Assembly: GCA_012934845.2 (NCBI GenBank)
Contig: WNNJ02001240.1
Location: forward strand, 62,001 to 126,000
Source of the DNA: Pomphorhynchus laevis
Taxonomy: Eukaryota; Acanthocephala; Palaeacanthocephala; Echinorhynchida; Pomphorhynchidae
Direction of reading: 5' to 3'
DNA: 64,000 nt
Shown: in pieces, positions 21,610 to 33,639 of the stretch
Numbering within the stretch: the first letter of the stretch is position 1
Layout of the letters: every line of letters begins with the position of its first letter
Notes under the pieces: generated by a model
Told to the model about the DNA's origin: nothing
Databases searched by the model: none
What the model saw: the letters and a program-made list of their open reading frames with translations, nothing else
Translations under genes and position numbers: made by a program

Positions 21610-24600
21610 ATGCAAAGAATTTGGAATGCATTTGCCGTTATAATAGCATTTTCCCAAATAGGTAAGTTCGCATGTAAGTTTTTTAATAAACAAATTAAAG
21701 TAATTTTATTTTTACTAACCTGATCCTTAAGCTGATCAGGGATAAGCTTACGAATATTAGTCGCTATGTTATCTCGCTTAAGATCATCACAAAATTTTTA
21801 TAAGGTACTGATGGCATGTAAAAACCTCATATGATTAAGAAGTACACCACATATTAAAATCTAATAATTTGAACCCAAATTACAAAATCGATTTTATTCA
21901 CATAAATGTCAAAGCATTATTACATTTTCTAAATTGTACGAACAATTAAAACCTTTCTTTCTTATTTATTAACAAATATAGTAATATAGTGATCGACATA
22001 TTGATCACTATATTGATTGATTATTTTGTTTTTAACATCATTTTACAAATCTCAAATGAAAAGATTTAGTAAATTAAAGTTATGAGAAATTCTTATTGCT
22101 ATAGTATACAATAATTGTTTTAAAGATAAGCAAGTTTTTATGTTAGATTTCATTCACATTTATTTGTATTTTACGCTCTTGTCCTAGTATAGCTTTTTGT
22201 TTAACTTATACGAAGAGCAACTTTATTGCATTATTTTTTAAATTTGAGGGATTTGGAAATCCTTATGCCTATATTTTCCGTTTAGTTTTGAAGAGAAAAT
22301 TTATATTTTCTTCTTCGTTTAGAAATAAATATTTTCACATTGTTTTTATCTTATTTTGTAGCTTATTTGATTTGTTTTATGTATTTATCGTCTAATTAAT
22401 GTTATAGTAGGAAACCGAAGTTATTTGTATTTTTATAAAGCAAGAACGAAAAAACTCAAAATTGAGAATGTCAAATAGTTTAAATACACCACTATCGACA
22501 TTTAAAATTAGTTAAATAAAACAAAATATCGTTCCATAAATATTCATATTTTGAATATAAAAATAATATTTTAAAATTAAATATTATTTAATATTTAATT
22601 TATACATATCATTTATTATATTTACATATTATTTATTTCTTGTTCGCTTTTTTAAATATTATTTTAAAATAATATTTGTAGATATACAAAATGTTTTGAT
22701 GTATTTCACTAATTTCTACCTAAATATTTGAATTACTTCTAGAGAATTGTATCTCCGAATTAATTTATAAATATCATTTTTATGTAAATATAAATTGAAT
22801 ATATATTTCGATCTAAATAAATTGTGAATTTAAATCAAAATAACCATAAGTTACTAAAATACGTTACTAATTATTAAAGCATAAAATTTCAGTCTGGCAA
22901 ACTTTCTGTTCTTTTAAAAAGGCGTTTAACACGGCAAATGATGATTCCCCTAGTTCAAACAATAATTGCTAAAGATATACAAATCTTTAAATGAATTTCA
23001 CTATTTTGCTTAAATATTCAAAACAAATATGTAGTACAAATTTTGATACATTTTATTTTGAAATCAAAAGAAATACCGTTAAAACAAATACTTACATACG
23101 TTCTTACAAACCTTTTAATCCTAATTTTTATCCAAAAATTACGTTTAAAGGTCGTTCAGACATAATTATTTTATATTTATAAGAAATACTTTCAATACAA
23201 CTACTTTTTAATCAACACGAACAGGAAAGTATAAACCTGCATGATTTTTTACAACCTTCGTCGGAAAGCTTAACCCGAAATGCGCATACCACAGACGCCT
23301 AGCCTTCAATGGGCATTTCGACCTTAGTCTGCTCATCACTACAGAGTGGTCTCACCACTGTGGCCCTGTAGCTACACAACTTTGCAATAATTAATCCTCA
23401 GTAAACATCTGATAGGAATTCACTAAGCGCACGCTCCTCCACGGGTAACCAGCCTTACATCTGGTATGGTTTGCGTAAGCAGTGGCTTCACATGACAGCA
23501 CGTGTGCTATCGTTCCTTCCTTCATCAGCTTACTAAGGCTGTTAAACAAACAACACGCTTGTATAAAGCTGTAGCACATTGCACTAGCAAAAGCTCTCGA
23601 GCTACAAAGCACGAGCAAAGCTCTAGCGCAGATGCTAAGATTCGTCACTCAACATATAGTGATTATATGAATTGAAAACTACTGGTGACGTTATATTAAT
23701 AAGAAAGAATTTCAATACAATTTTTAATTAACACGAATAGTAAAGTATAAACCTGCATTTAATAGAGAGCACAGTAATCACTGTTACAAATCATATTAGC
23801 TAACTGAGTCTACGTATTTAATATAATTATAAACTAAACAAAACATAATAATGCTAAATCAAAAAGTAATAATTAAATAATAAAATTAATAATTGTTTTT
23901 AGATTTTCTATAATTTAAATCAAGTTAAAATAAAAAATTGAAATTTAAAATAAATGTCATTTTTATGAATTGACTAATAAATAACAGACGTTTTATTGTA
24001 AGATAAAAAAGAGAAAGCAAAACAGAAAATCAGTTAAAAATCAGTCGTTTTTTGAAATTTTTAATGAAAAACATTTGTTTGTCGTATTACTTACAATACA
24101 ATTATTATTTATAACATCACAAACTATACAATTTTTTCTGTTACATTTAAAAGATCTAAAATTGAAATCATTAGTACTTACGTATTTTTTCAATATGGTC
24201 GAGTACATGTAACTTATAAGTCATAATTTTTAACGTCGCTTTTTCGGTGTCGCCACCTAGTTTAGTTAACTCAGACTAAACTTACAACGGGCCATCCAGC
24301 AGCATCTGACAGGGGGCTGCCCTGCTTAAGGCGGTTGCAGGCTGAAACAAGATCTATAAAGATCTACCACCTTCACTCCACGCGCTACGCGACCTAGCTA
24401 TTGACCATTACCTGGTCTCTTAAACGTGATCACGTGAAGCAGTTTACATTTTAAAGTGTAAACACCTTGGGATGCAAACTTCTCCCTTTTTTAAGAATTA
24501 ATAATTCATCAAACTTGTTTGAAAATAAGAAAAATAATAGTAAAGTAGTAACCAATAATACATAGTTTTAGTATTTCTAACAGAGGTCATATTACCGGGA

Positions 24601-27600
24601 AAACAAAGTCTACAGGTCAATAATAACATGTCAGTAGAACAAATCAAATCAGCTAACTGAGTCTACGTATTTAATATTTATAAACTAAACACGTTAGGAC
24701 CATTTTTCACATTATGTGAAAAATGGTCGTTTTTTCACATAAATTTTTTACCCCTAAAATGAAAATAATCTCACTGGAAAAATAATAAAGAGCAATAGAG
24801 GAGGTGATAAAATAGCTAATGAAGGCTATTTCTACAATTACACAAAGACCGAGTTGGGCAAGAAGCATTGGCGCTGCAATAAGCGAGGGTGTAACTTAAT
24901 ATTGAAGACGGATATTGGGAATGTATTGTGGGATGTTGTAGGTGTTCATAACCATCTAAGAGATGAAGTTAAATATCATCGAACACTTCTCAAAGAAAAA
25001 ATAAGGACCAGAGCTTTGAATTCAAACGAATCATCGAGGAATGTAGTCCTAAATGTTATAAAGGATAATCAAACTATAAAGGTTCCTCTAAATTTGAAGA
25101 AACTTAATAGCTATGTAACAGATGAAAGAAGGAAAAACAACTTTACAACAGTAAAAGATTACGACATTCCTTTGGAGCTCCAAACTACTACAGATAATAA
25201 GAAGTTTTTATTTTTTGACAGTGGAGTTAAAGATAAGGATAGGGTCGTAATCTTTACAACTGAAGCAAACATCTCTCATCTTGAAATATCAAACATTCTA
25301 CTTTGCGATGGAACATTTAAGACAGCCCCTTCAACATTTGAACAGTTATTTACTATTCAGATAAAGGTTAGGGGAACGTTTTATTTTCATTTTAGGGGTA
25401 AAAAATTTATGTGAAAAAAGGACCATTTTTCACATAATGTGAAAAATGGACCCAGCCAAAGTCTACAGGTCAATAATAACATGTCAGTAGAACAAATCAA
25501 ATCAGCTAACTGAGTCTACGTATTTAATATTTATAAACTAAACAAAACATAATAATGCTAAATCAAAAAGTAATAATTAAATAATAAAATTAATAATTGT
25601 TTTTAGATTTTCTATAATTTAAATCAAGTTAAAATAAAAAAATTGAAATTTAAAATGAACGTCATTTTTATGAATTGACTAATAAATAACATACGTTGTA
25701 TCAGAATAAGAATAAGAGGTCATCAGGAAGAACTGCTATGCTATCAGGTTTCGGCCCCTAACTCCTCTACTTAACATAGCAGCGGGGCCAAACAAATTAA
25801 TTATGTCAAACAAATTAATTATTACAGCATTATATTACGACTCCCAATTCTTAGTTAACATGTAAACCTTTAAAAAATACGATATGCCTTTGCGTAATGT
25901 CCACATCAATGTGCTTATGGTTCATTTGATGATTTCTTCACTCTAGTGGGATAAATTTGGGTCTGATTAAGATTCTCTTGTAAAATGCATCTATTTTAAT
26001 TTACAAAATTTACACTAGATTTGAATGACATTTATATTTAATTCAAATGTCTTATGTAAATTACAACTTGAAGTAGTTATGCTGCACAATTGAATACAAT
26101 TACTCACGTTGCTCGTGATTGCTCGTAACTACTCGTGATTGCTCGTAACTACACATGATGTTGATAGATGAAATAGATTTATTGTCGCAATAATGTCCTT
26201 CAATATAAGAATGTCAAACAATTCTAATTTGCAATGCGCCGCAGTAACCTTACAAATCAGTGATAAGCTTTTGCAATTAGAAAGTTGCTTTTGGTAAGAA
26301 GAGTTTGAAAATTCCGAACTTTGGAAATTCATAATGGCGAAATTTTGCATTTAAACATCGACAATGAAAATAATGAAAACTATTAAACTTTAAGCTTTAA
26401 AACATCGACATATTTTAGATATTTTTAATAATGCAAACTATTAAACTTTAAAATCAAATTAAAATTTGAGTTATAAAAATTCATAAAATATTAAACTTTA
26501 AAATTAAATTAAAATTTGATTTACAAATATTTTTAAATAATTACAAATGCCGTTTACGTATAAACTGTTTGGCCATTTAGTTTTAAATGTATCATCACTG
26601 AACGCAACATGTCACTATTGTGATTTTTGTGACGGTCCAAATGATGATAGCTTTGCGAAATGTCCTACAAATGCGTCAAGATGTATTGTAAGTTGCTTGT
26701 TTTTGTTATTAAGTAGATTTTTATTTATAAAGTATCGCATTTAGTTTTATTTTGATAACCAATATTTATCCTAAGACAAACATCTTTTCAATAGAGTTCA
26801 TATGTGGACAACATTTTTTATAAGATTGATTAAAAATAAAATCCGTTCTGCTAACATGTTGAAAATCTAACACGACCAATGTGTCGTATTCATAATCGGG
26901 TTTAGCTACAATGAGTGTTTTGGGTTTCTAATATAGAATGCTTAGATAATTAAGTGTTTGATTATCACATCAGTGTTACATCGTAAGTTTCACAAGAAAA
27001 CCTGATCAGTCAAACCGCCTTGGAGATCCTTTGATTGATGCTTTCATATATTTAGAATCGTAGATTTAAATCTAAGTCAGTATTCACTTCCAAATTTCCA
27101 GACTCATATTCCCAGATTCCTGAGACTTGGATACTCAGATCATTTCGCCCGCTTTACCTTTTCATGGTACACAAGGGCTCATCAGAGGATTAAGTTCCGA
27201 TATCATTGGCACACGCTAAGCACTCTCGACTATCCATTCACTCTATAATTTCCTAGAAATTATAACAATAAAATAAAAAAATTATGAAATTTTCCATTTT
27301 CTACTAATATCTCTACACTGGATATTTTTACCGATTCATCATATATTTGTAGTTTCACAGGAAACCTGTTCAGTCAAACCGCCTTTAATATAGTTTGACG
27401 TATCCTTTCAAATATATAACACTAATGTTATCAGGAGATAACTTAATCGGTGTTAGTGATCATATGAAAAATTCTTTCATTTATTTTGACAATTTTGCTC
27501 AGAGTAATTTTACAGAAGAAACCATCTACGGTTATATATACACTAACTTCATACACAACTCGATGCATAAGTCAATTTTGCTAGATCACGCTACGTAATT

Positions 27601-28572
27601 TCGATATCATTTATTACTTCCAACTCCATACACATTTTTGTAAAATATTAAATAGTATATTTAGTGTTCATTGACTAAATCATATTATTAAGTTAATATA
27701 ACCAAGAAGTATATCAAGCCTGATTCCAGATGCATAATTTATTTAACTGATATCTTAAACTTTGTTTAACAATGTATATTACGATATCGGAATTTAAAAT
27801 AATTTTAGTATTTTAAAATGTTTACTTACAAAAGCTCCATGTTATGTATTAATTATAATGCTTTGAAATAAACTAAAACGATTTTGATCTGGCTGTAAAT
27901 ACTTTTATGCTCATTGCATGATATAGTATTTTAAATAAACCATATAACTTTATTGAAGTTAAATATTCTTATATAGTTAATATCAATTTAACTATAATTA
28001 AATAATTATTTATAATTAATAATTATTATTTTTGTTATAATTAGTTTTTATTACTAAGACTTTTATACACTTCATAATAGATAATATAAATTTTTAATAA
28101 TTGACTATTGATATTTGTGAAGCCATTATAGATAATATAATAATATAATATATTTAATATTGATATATGATAATATATTTATATTATAATATATTTATAT
28201 TACGATAATATATTTATATATTTATATTATATTATATTAATATTGTTACGGAATATCAAATGTATTTCTTTGCTAGTGGGTTTTGATGATTAAGTCGAAT
28301 AAATTTAAACATTTTCTTTTCATTTATTAATTTTTTAAGATTGTTGTTCAACCGGATTATTTAAGAGTTTGAATATCTCAAGCTGATTCCGCCTTGCGTA
28401 TTTACACTCAATTGTGCATTTTAGACTATTTATCGATACCACAGAATTACACGCGGATGTGCCTCGCCCAGCTGTGTACCCGTCGGGCTTTCAATTGGGG
28501 ACGAGTATGCGGTTTTAGAGTGTTGCTTTGGACCATTTTGCAATAAATGGGTGTACCATGAAGATATAGTTG
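21610..28572 (+). CDS. Ly6/three-finger-domain surface protein, exons 1-3
   Basis: Exons are 21610-21661, 26581-26687 and 28425-28572, with phases 1, 0 and 1 and GT/AG borders. Residues 1-26 (MQRIWNAFAVIIAFSQ...) form a signal peptide probably cut before TCHYC. The mature part has ten Cys in the Ly6 pattern: CHYCDFC, then KC and RC in exon 2, and RGCASPSC, ECC and FCNK in exon 3. The closing CC....CN is the signature of the Ly6/uPAR fold. Such proteins are small extracellular, often GPI-anchored, modulators or adhesion molecules. They share the fold with three-finger toxins, but nothing suggests a toxin. The 4.9-kb intron 1 holds PLE terminal repeats and a MULE; exon 3 is GC-richer than its surroundings. 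Without the next splice the frame would run to a TGA near 28660. Confidence 0.8.
23240..23660. other. GC-richer block in intron 1
   Basis: This block and 24230-24480 are clearly less AT-rich than the neighbouring DNA. The second contains small palindromes (AGATCTATAAAGATCT, ACGTGATCACGT). The minus-strand frame at 23391-23648 shows no known domain. They are probably old repeats of unknown type. Confidence 0.35.
23790..24000 (+). repeat. PLE terminal repeat fragment
   Basis: Begins TTAGCTAACTGAGTCTACGT and matches 25497-25690 over about 190 bp, ending before the pseudoknot. Confidence 0.75.
24604..25544 (+). mobile_element. MULE-type DNA transposon derivative in an 88-bp direct duplication
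   Basis: Terminal inverted repeats of about 70 bp lie at 24696-24766 and 25384-25453. They start at a GGACC/GGTCC edge and end with CCCCTAAAATG. Each TIR contains its own near-perfect 27-bp palindrome (13-bp arms, CCATTTTTCACAT). The flanks 24604-24691 and 25457-25544 are 88-bp direct copies of PLE terminal-repeat sequence and appear identical. No normal 8-10 bp target duplication is seen next to the TIRs. Between the TIRs lies one truncated transposase gene. Confidence 0.8.
24800..25414 (+). CDS. Truncated MULE transposase with FLYWCH zinc finger
   Basis: The open frame has ATG-like starts; the domain begins before the first good start, near 24810 (YFYNYTKTELGKKHWRCNKR). The FLYWCH zinc finger shows WRC, then GC and the H.H pair in GVHNHLR. 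After a linker, the frame gives SNILLCDGTFKTAPSTFEQL, the block with the first catalytic Asp of the MULE DDE domain, and F.QLFTIQ. It then runs straight into the right TIR after about 200 codons. The second Asp and the Glu are missing, against a usual length of 500 or more residues, so it cannot be an active transposase. The frame is nevertheless intact, which suggests a young deletion derivative or a retained DNA-binding protein. Confidence 0.75.
   Translation, partial: GGDKIANEGYFYNYTKTELGKKHWRCNKRGCNLILKTDIGNVLWDVVGVHNHLRDEVKYHRTLLKEKIRTRALNSNESSRNVVLNVIKDNQTIKVPLNLKKLNSYVTDERRKNNFTTVKDYDIPLELQTTTDNKKFLFFDSGVKDKDRVVIFTTEANISHLEISNILLCDGTFKTAPSTFEQLFTIQIKVRGTFYFHFRGKKFM
25457..25800 (+). 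repeat. PLE terminal repeat with pseudoknot, copy 3
   Basis: Runs from the 88-bp duplicated part through TGAATTGACTAATAAATAAC to the pseudoknot at 25727-25785 (CTGCTATG/CATAGCAG and GGCCCC/GGGGCC, both perfect). It is very close to the 4.1-4.4 kb copy. Confidence 0.75.
25801..26580. other. Intron DNA with a short tandem repeat
   Basis: 26105-26155 holds a small tandem repeat of GCTCGTGATTGCTCGTAACTA. The rest is AT-rich and unrecognised. Confidence 0.5.
26688..28424. other. Intron 2 of the Ly6-like gene
   Basis: AT-rich, with a direct repeat of the word GAAAACCTGATCAGTCAAACC near 27000 and 27360. Bases 28120-28240 are TA-rich low-complexity sequence. An open frame at 27395-27598 has no Cys or domain and is not accepted. 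Confidence 0.45.
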
Positions 28573-29159
28573 GTATAAAAATTTACCTTTTAACGATATT
28601 TACAAAATTAAAATCTCTAATAATTTATATCAATGAAATAAATAATAAAATGAATAACAAATGAAATAAGTAATTACTAAAAATTAATAAAGATTGATCT
28701 ATACACCGATAGATTTTAAAAAATCAGTTAACTAAAATTAAATTTATTAATTAAATTAATAAAATGATTAACTAATTGGTTAATTAAATAAATCAAAGTT
28801 GTATCAATTAACCAAAATTTTATATATTTTACAGTTTCATCTGGTCAAAGGTTTATGAATTTGAAATTTTGTCATATAAATCCTGTATCATATTATATAT
28901 ATTTTAACATATATTAAACTTAATCATGTTATTATCTTATAATATAACCATGCTATTATGTTATAATGTTATTATATTTTTGCATTTACAATTTAAATAA
29001 TATTTTAAAAGGTGGACAAGAATAGTTAAGTGAGAGGGATGATCTTAAAGATCTCTTTACTTGAGTTAAAAGAATTTGGGATGAAAATGAGTGACGTGGG
29101 TTATGTACGGAGTATAGTGGGTGTAGATGTGCTGAGGGATAAATCGAAAAATTTCACGG

Positions 29160-29300
29160 GAGCCGGATAGACCGCGTCTTATGAAGGACTATAACATCTG
29201 CATTTCGACCAGATAGAAGGCTAAGGGCATAAGCACCTCCCGCATTCCACTAAAGGATATCCTGTAAAAAAGGCTCATGAATACTTTGCATTGTGCTAAT
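29160..29300 (-). pseudogene. Jockey-like LINE endonuclease start, second copy
   Basis: A direct repeat of 31145-31280. On the minus strand both encode the start of the apurinic endonuclease ORF (RRDADVIVLRET-like here in degraded form). It marks a second, truncated copy of the element pointing left. Confidence 0.55.
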
Positions 29301-29813
29301 GATAATATAATGATAGCGATATCAATAATATTTTCGATGATTATCAATTTATCAAAATCAATGAAATGATATTATAATGATAACAATATCATAATAATAA
29401 GGATTTTGTTAACAACTATAGAACTACTAAAAAGTTTTAAAACGAAGAACATGAAGAAAAGGAAAACATAGAAAACAAAGTCAGTTCAGTCGTTAATGGA
29501 GTCTTAATTGTGTCACGGCCTCAAGTCCACAAGGTTCTGAGCCCTCCAGCCAATCCAGCACACCACTCTCCGACTAAACCAACCGGGGTCTGTCACTTCC
29601 CAAAGAATCTAATCGAGGCGGACTATGCTCGGTATCGCGATATGAGGAACTTGGGAAACCTTAGTCTTTGCTCAGGGGAATGTCCTCTTGAAAATACGAC
29701 TACTCCCGAGATAGCCCAAGTACCCCCAGAGGCGCACTTTGGTTTTCATATTCAATGACAGATGCTGAGCCCGTTTTAGGGCCCACCTAGCTTTATTCAG
29801 GATACGTTTGAGT

Positions 29814-31280
29814 CTATCCAGTCAGCTTTAATGACCAGTTCATCGTAATAGTGAACCCCAGGTATTTTACTCGACTTGTGAAGGTAGGAAGTGGTTGAGG
29901 CTGCAAAATGGAGGAAAGTGCAGAGAGTGCTAATCCCTTAAGTTTCTTTTTGGTGGTAGGGGCACCATGAAAGACGACCACCTGCGATTTAGAGAAGTTG
30001 AGAACAAGATTGGATATGAGTAACTGGTCTTTTAATTTTAAAAAGAAACGGCTGATGTCATAGACTACATCTTTGCACAAGTGTCCAGAGAGCAGGGCTG
30101 TGGTATCATCAGCGTATACCACAAGATGTTGATCGAGTTTAAATTTTTATAGAGTATAATGGAGGCAGCAAGATACAAGATTAGATGAAGTGGGGATCTT
30201 TGAGGCACACCCGTAATAAAGTAGAACTGACGTGCATCAGGGTCGTCTTCATAGAAGAATCGCTTGGAATACAACAATATTTCCACCCTGTCAACAATTC
30301 TCGCAGGCAGCCGAAGGGACCTGAGAGAAGAGATAACAAAAAGAATTAAAATGCGGTCAAATGCAGCAGAAAAATCAAGAAAGACACCCGCAGCAAGCTG
30401 ATGACTGATATCTTGACAAAACTGATGCACTTACCCTATTGCTGAATGGACCGAGCGATTTTTTACGTACCCATGAAAACCTGATGGGATTAAATTTCGC
30501 CTACTTAGATGGTCACGAATTTTACACGCAAGCGCTTTTACACCCAGAAGTTGACCCCTGTAGTTAAGTATATCTGTGACAGATAGATCTTTAACCCTTA
30601 AGTCACAGCAAGGCGGGATGTGTTTGGGAGATTGAGTGGCTCCATAATTATGTAAGGATAGTGACTCTTCCACAACTTTGTAAACACCCATGCTATTAAT
30701 CCAAACCAAGGATCTATCCTTCCAGCAGACAAACTTCACTTTCTTGAAAATCTTCCCGAAGGAAGCCTGATAAGGATAAAGGTGATTAATGCTTGCTGTA
30801 ACACTGCTCAGCTGAAACCTATATCTAGAGCTCCAATATTGGAACTCTATATCTAGAGCTCCAATATGTTTGGCGGAAACAGAGAGATTGGGAAGATGTA
30901 GCATTTAAGCGAGGACCTTGATTATTGTTGGAGTTGGATTGTATATGCAACCTTTATAGGTAGTCGAAAGCAATGTGGTAGCTTGCGATGAGATGCAGGT
31001 ATTAAATTCGGTCAATCTCTTATTACCAAATCGGGGGAAGTTTCTTCTGCCTGAAAGAAGGCCACCCTGATAGGATCAAAGTGAAACCTTCTCCTCAGCA
31101 ACGTATCTTTCTCTAACCTCCAGTAATGTCCTGTGGGAGAAGGATAGACCGCGTCTCCCGAAGGACTATAACATCTGCATCTCTACGAGATAAAAGGCTA
31201 AGGGCAGAAGCACCTCCGGAATTCCACTGAAGGATATTCAGTGAAAATGCTCCTGATTACTTTGCATTGTGTTAAGTTAG
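29814..31280 (-). pseudogene. Jockey-like non-LTR element, ORF2 remnant (EN start plus RT)
   Basis: From the right, 31280-31145 reads GGASALSLLSRRDADVIVLR followed by ET, the first block of an APE endonuclease. Then comes LVWINSMGVYKVVEESLSLH near 30700, LNYRGQLLGVKALACKIRD and GFHGYVKNRSVHSAIG, then the FLDFSAAFD palm block and VYADDTTALLSG at the catalytic site (about 30120). It closes with NLVLNFSKSQVVVFHGAP and VKYLGF. One stop interrupts the frame at 30431 and a frameshift lies near 30115. Most of the endonuclease is deleted. The element is in intron 3 of the Ly6-like gene if exon 4 at 36181 belongs to that gene. Confidence 0.8.
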
Positions 31281-31316
31281 CTGGAGTGGGATGCCTCCTA
31301 CTAGTCCGAACCGGAG

Positions 31317-32440
31317 GTGAGAAGGTTGCCCTTCCCACACACAGCCGGACAATTTATAGACACTTGCCCACGGGCGTTATCTTCATTTTCCGTCGTGACC
31401 CCATCTGCCAATCTTCATAGGTTTCCATTCTGCTTAGTAATTGTAATAAGAGGCACAGTATTGGAAGAAGGCAGGATTAGTTTCTTGGAAGAGGAGATGA
31501 ATCTCCTCTTAGAATTCATACTTGGAGAATTTGATTTTGCTATGTTCTTTGGAGATTTAGCAACAGGAAGAGAGATTATGGAAGGCTTAGAGGGTGTATT
31601 TGCCAAACTGGAAATCAGTAATTCAATCGATCGAGTTGTTTCTTGTTAAAGTGTTTTAAAGAAATTGAACATTTCGTCGATATTAGGTCCAGATGAGTTA
31701 CAACTGAATTTACCATTAAGGGTGGAGAGTAGACATTATTCTTTACGGTATGTCTTCTCACATAGTCCTTAAATGCTAAACATCTTCTTAACCGCTCAGG
31801 ATGTTCAAGTCCGCAATTCGTGCATTTTGGGGCTAGTTTACATTGAGTGTCATGGACGAATTCATCAGATCCACATGTGACACTTGTTACAATGTGGAAA
31901 TGTAAGATTGTCCGTACTTGTAATTGTAATGTTTAGATTGCAACCCATAAAAGGATTGAATGCTGCATTAGACAGGAGATGGGTATTATCCTCTTCGGTA
32001 TTTTCGAATGCAATAGAAAGAGTTTGGTCGTCTTTGTTTTTAATAAATCTAATGTTTTTAAGGGAATAACGCTTTTGAAGTTCTGCGATATCTTCTTTTT
32101 CTAGGTCGGGGATAATATTAGTAATCTTTACTGACGAAATAATAGGCTTTGATACTAGATTTTTTTATGGGGACCATTTTCTTTGAAGAACTTAGCAAAA
32201 GATGTGGCTAAGTCCGAGGATACGAAGGATATCCTGTAGTAGTTATTCATCACTTTTGCAGAGTTAATCATAACTCTATTAGGTAGTGTATTAATAAATT
32301 TTCTCAGAAATTTGTTGAAATACTCGATATTTTTGCATTGGTATTGTGAAAAATATCAAGAAAAAATGGAGGAAGCTCCTCCATTTCACGATTTAGAACA
32401 GTAAAGTGACTAACCTTAATTTCTTCAGTTTGCATGAACA
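31317..32440 (-). pseudogene. Jockey-like LINE ORF1 (gag-like) remnant
   Basis: The minus strand reads NYYRISFVSSDLATSFAKFF, then after a frameshift IPDLEKEDIAELQKRYSLKN and LSIAFENTEEDN. The zinc-knuckle region follows, with CNKCHMCG, HDTQCKLAPKCTNCGLEHPE and RLRRC. Clustered CCHC knuckles after an RRM-like region are typical of Jockey ORF1, which coats the element RNA. The tail (31606-31317) is Ser/Pro/Lys-rich. ORF2 follows directly on the same strand. Confidence 0.75.
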
Positions 32441-32835
32441 GTTGTTGACAGCAGTGATTCACAATTGTCAATTTAATATTTATAACATTAATATATTATA
32501 TTATTACATTATATTATATATTATATATTATATTATTACATTGATATAATAACATTAATAATACATAAGGAAAAATACATCTTTTGAAAAACATAGTAAT
32601 CATTTAATGCGAAAATATTAGCGTCAATTTGATAAAGAAATAGGTGTAATGACGCTTGGCAATTGAAGATATTGAGCATATATTTTCCATAGTTTAAAGC
32701 AATTGTTACTTTAAAGCAGTCGATCATTTCTTTTACATTTATAAAAATGTAAAAGAAAGATATGAAATAATTCCTACAATTAATTTAGTATTGATAAGCA
32801 ATAGAAGTAGTAAAATGAATGTTATTTAATTAATA

Positions 32836-33235
32836 TACGGTTCTATAAATAATTACTTTTGTAAAATTAATACTGATCAAATAATATATTAAATATATAT
32901 TAATATCCTCATTGTTCCTTCTTTAATATGTAAAGAAGGAACAATTACCATGTAAAGAAGGAACAATTTACTCTTAATTAGGCATGATCTTTAGTTCAAT
33001 AATTATTCAAAATTAATTTAAATTAATTATCAAAAAGATATTATACGGTTCTATAAATAATTACTTTTGTAAAATTAATACTGATCCAATAATATATTAA
33101 ATATATATTAATATCTTAATTGTTCCTTCTTTAATATGTAAAGAAGGAACAATTACCATGTAAAGAAGGAACAATTTACTCTTAATTAGGCATGGTTTTT
33201 AGTTCAGTAATTATTCAAAATTAATTTAAATTAAT
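32836..33235. repeat. Two-copy 210-bp tandem repeat with hairpin
   Basis: 32836-33025 and 33045-33233 are near-identical. Each contains an inverted repeat of ATTGTTCCTTCTTTA against TAAAGAAGGAACAAT, plus one more half-copy of the arm. Confidence 0.85.
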
Positions 33236-33639
33236 TAATTTCAGTAATTATTTTATGATTTTCAATTTAATTTATTAGAATGAACGACGGATAAATAGCT
33301 TAGGTGCGGTAAGTCCAACTTTAATATGCGCTGAATACTTTGAATTAAATGTATGTTAATTAATTAAAATGCAGTGATTTATAATTGACAACTTGTAATA
33401 TACATTAAATACAGCACATTGTATTTAAAAATTTGATTTATTGAATTTGATTTTATGTTTAATTTATAAACAATATAAAATACAAATAGTCAGCTGGCTG
33501 ATCTGATTTACACGATTGTTGGCAGAATTTACAACGTAATGCATTGTTGCGGATATGGCAAGGAATGTTTATTACACAGATTTTATTATGATATCCATGA
33601 ATTAAGCTCTCGTTAGCAACGGCTCTTAAATATAGTCAA

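Noticed and set aside
23240-23400. Hammerhead-like words on the minus strand (GATGA, GAAA, GGCGTC)
   Set aside because: Stem III can form, but stems I and II do not, and there is no second copy to support it.
31317-31649. 110-codon plus-strand open frame
   Set aside because: Antisense to the Jockey-like ORF1 tail, where the minus strand reads the zinc knuckles.
33490-33620. CC-containing frame (MHCCGYGKEC) that could end a Ly6 domain
   Set aside because: Exon 3 at 28425-28572 already supplies a complete Ly6 ending in phase; this one has a weak acceptor and the wrong Cys spacing.
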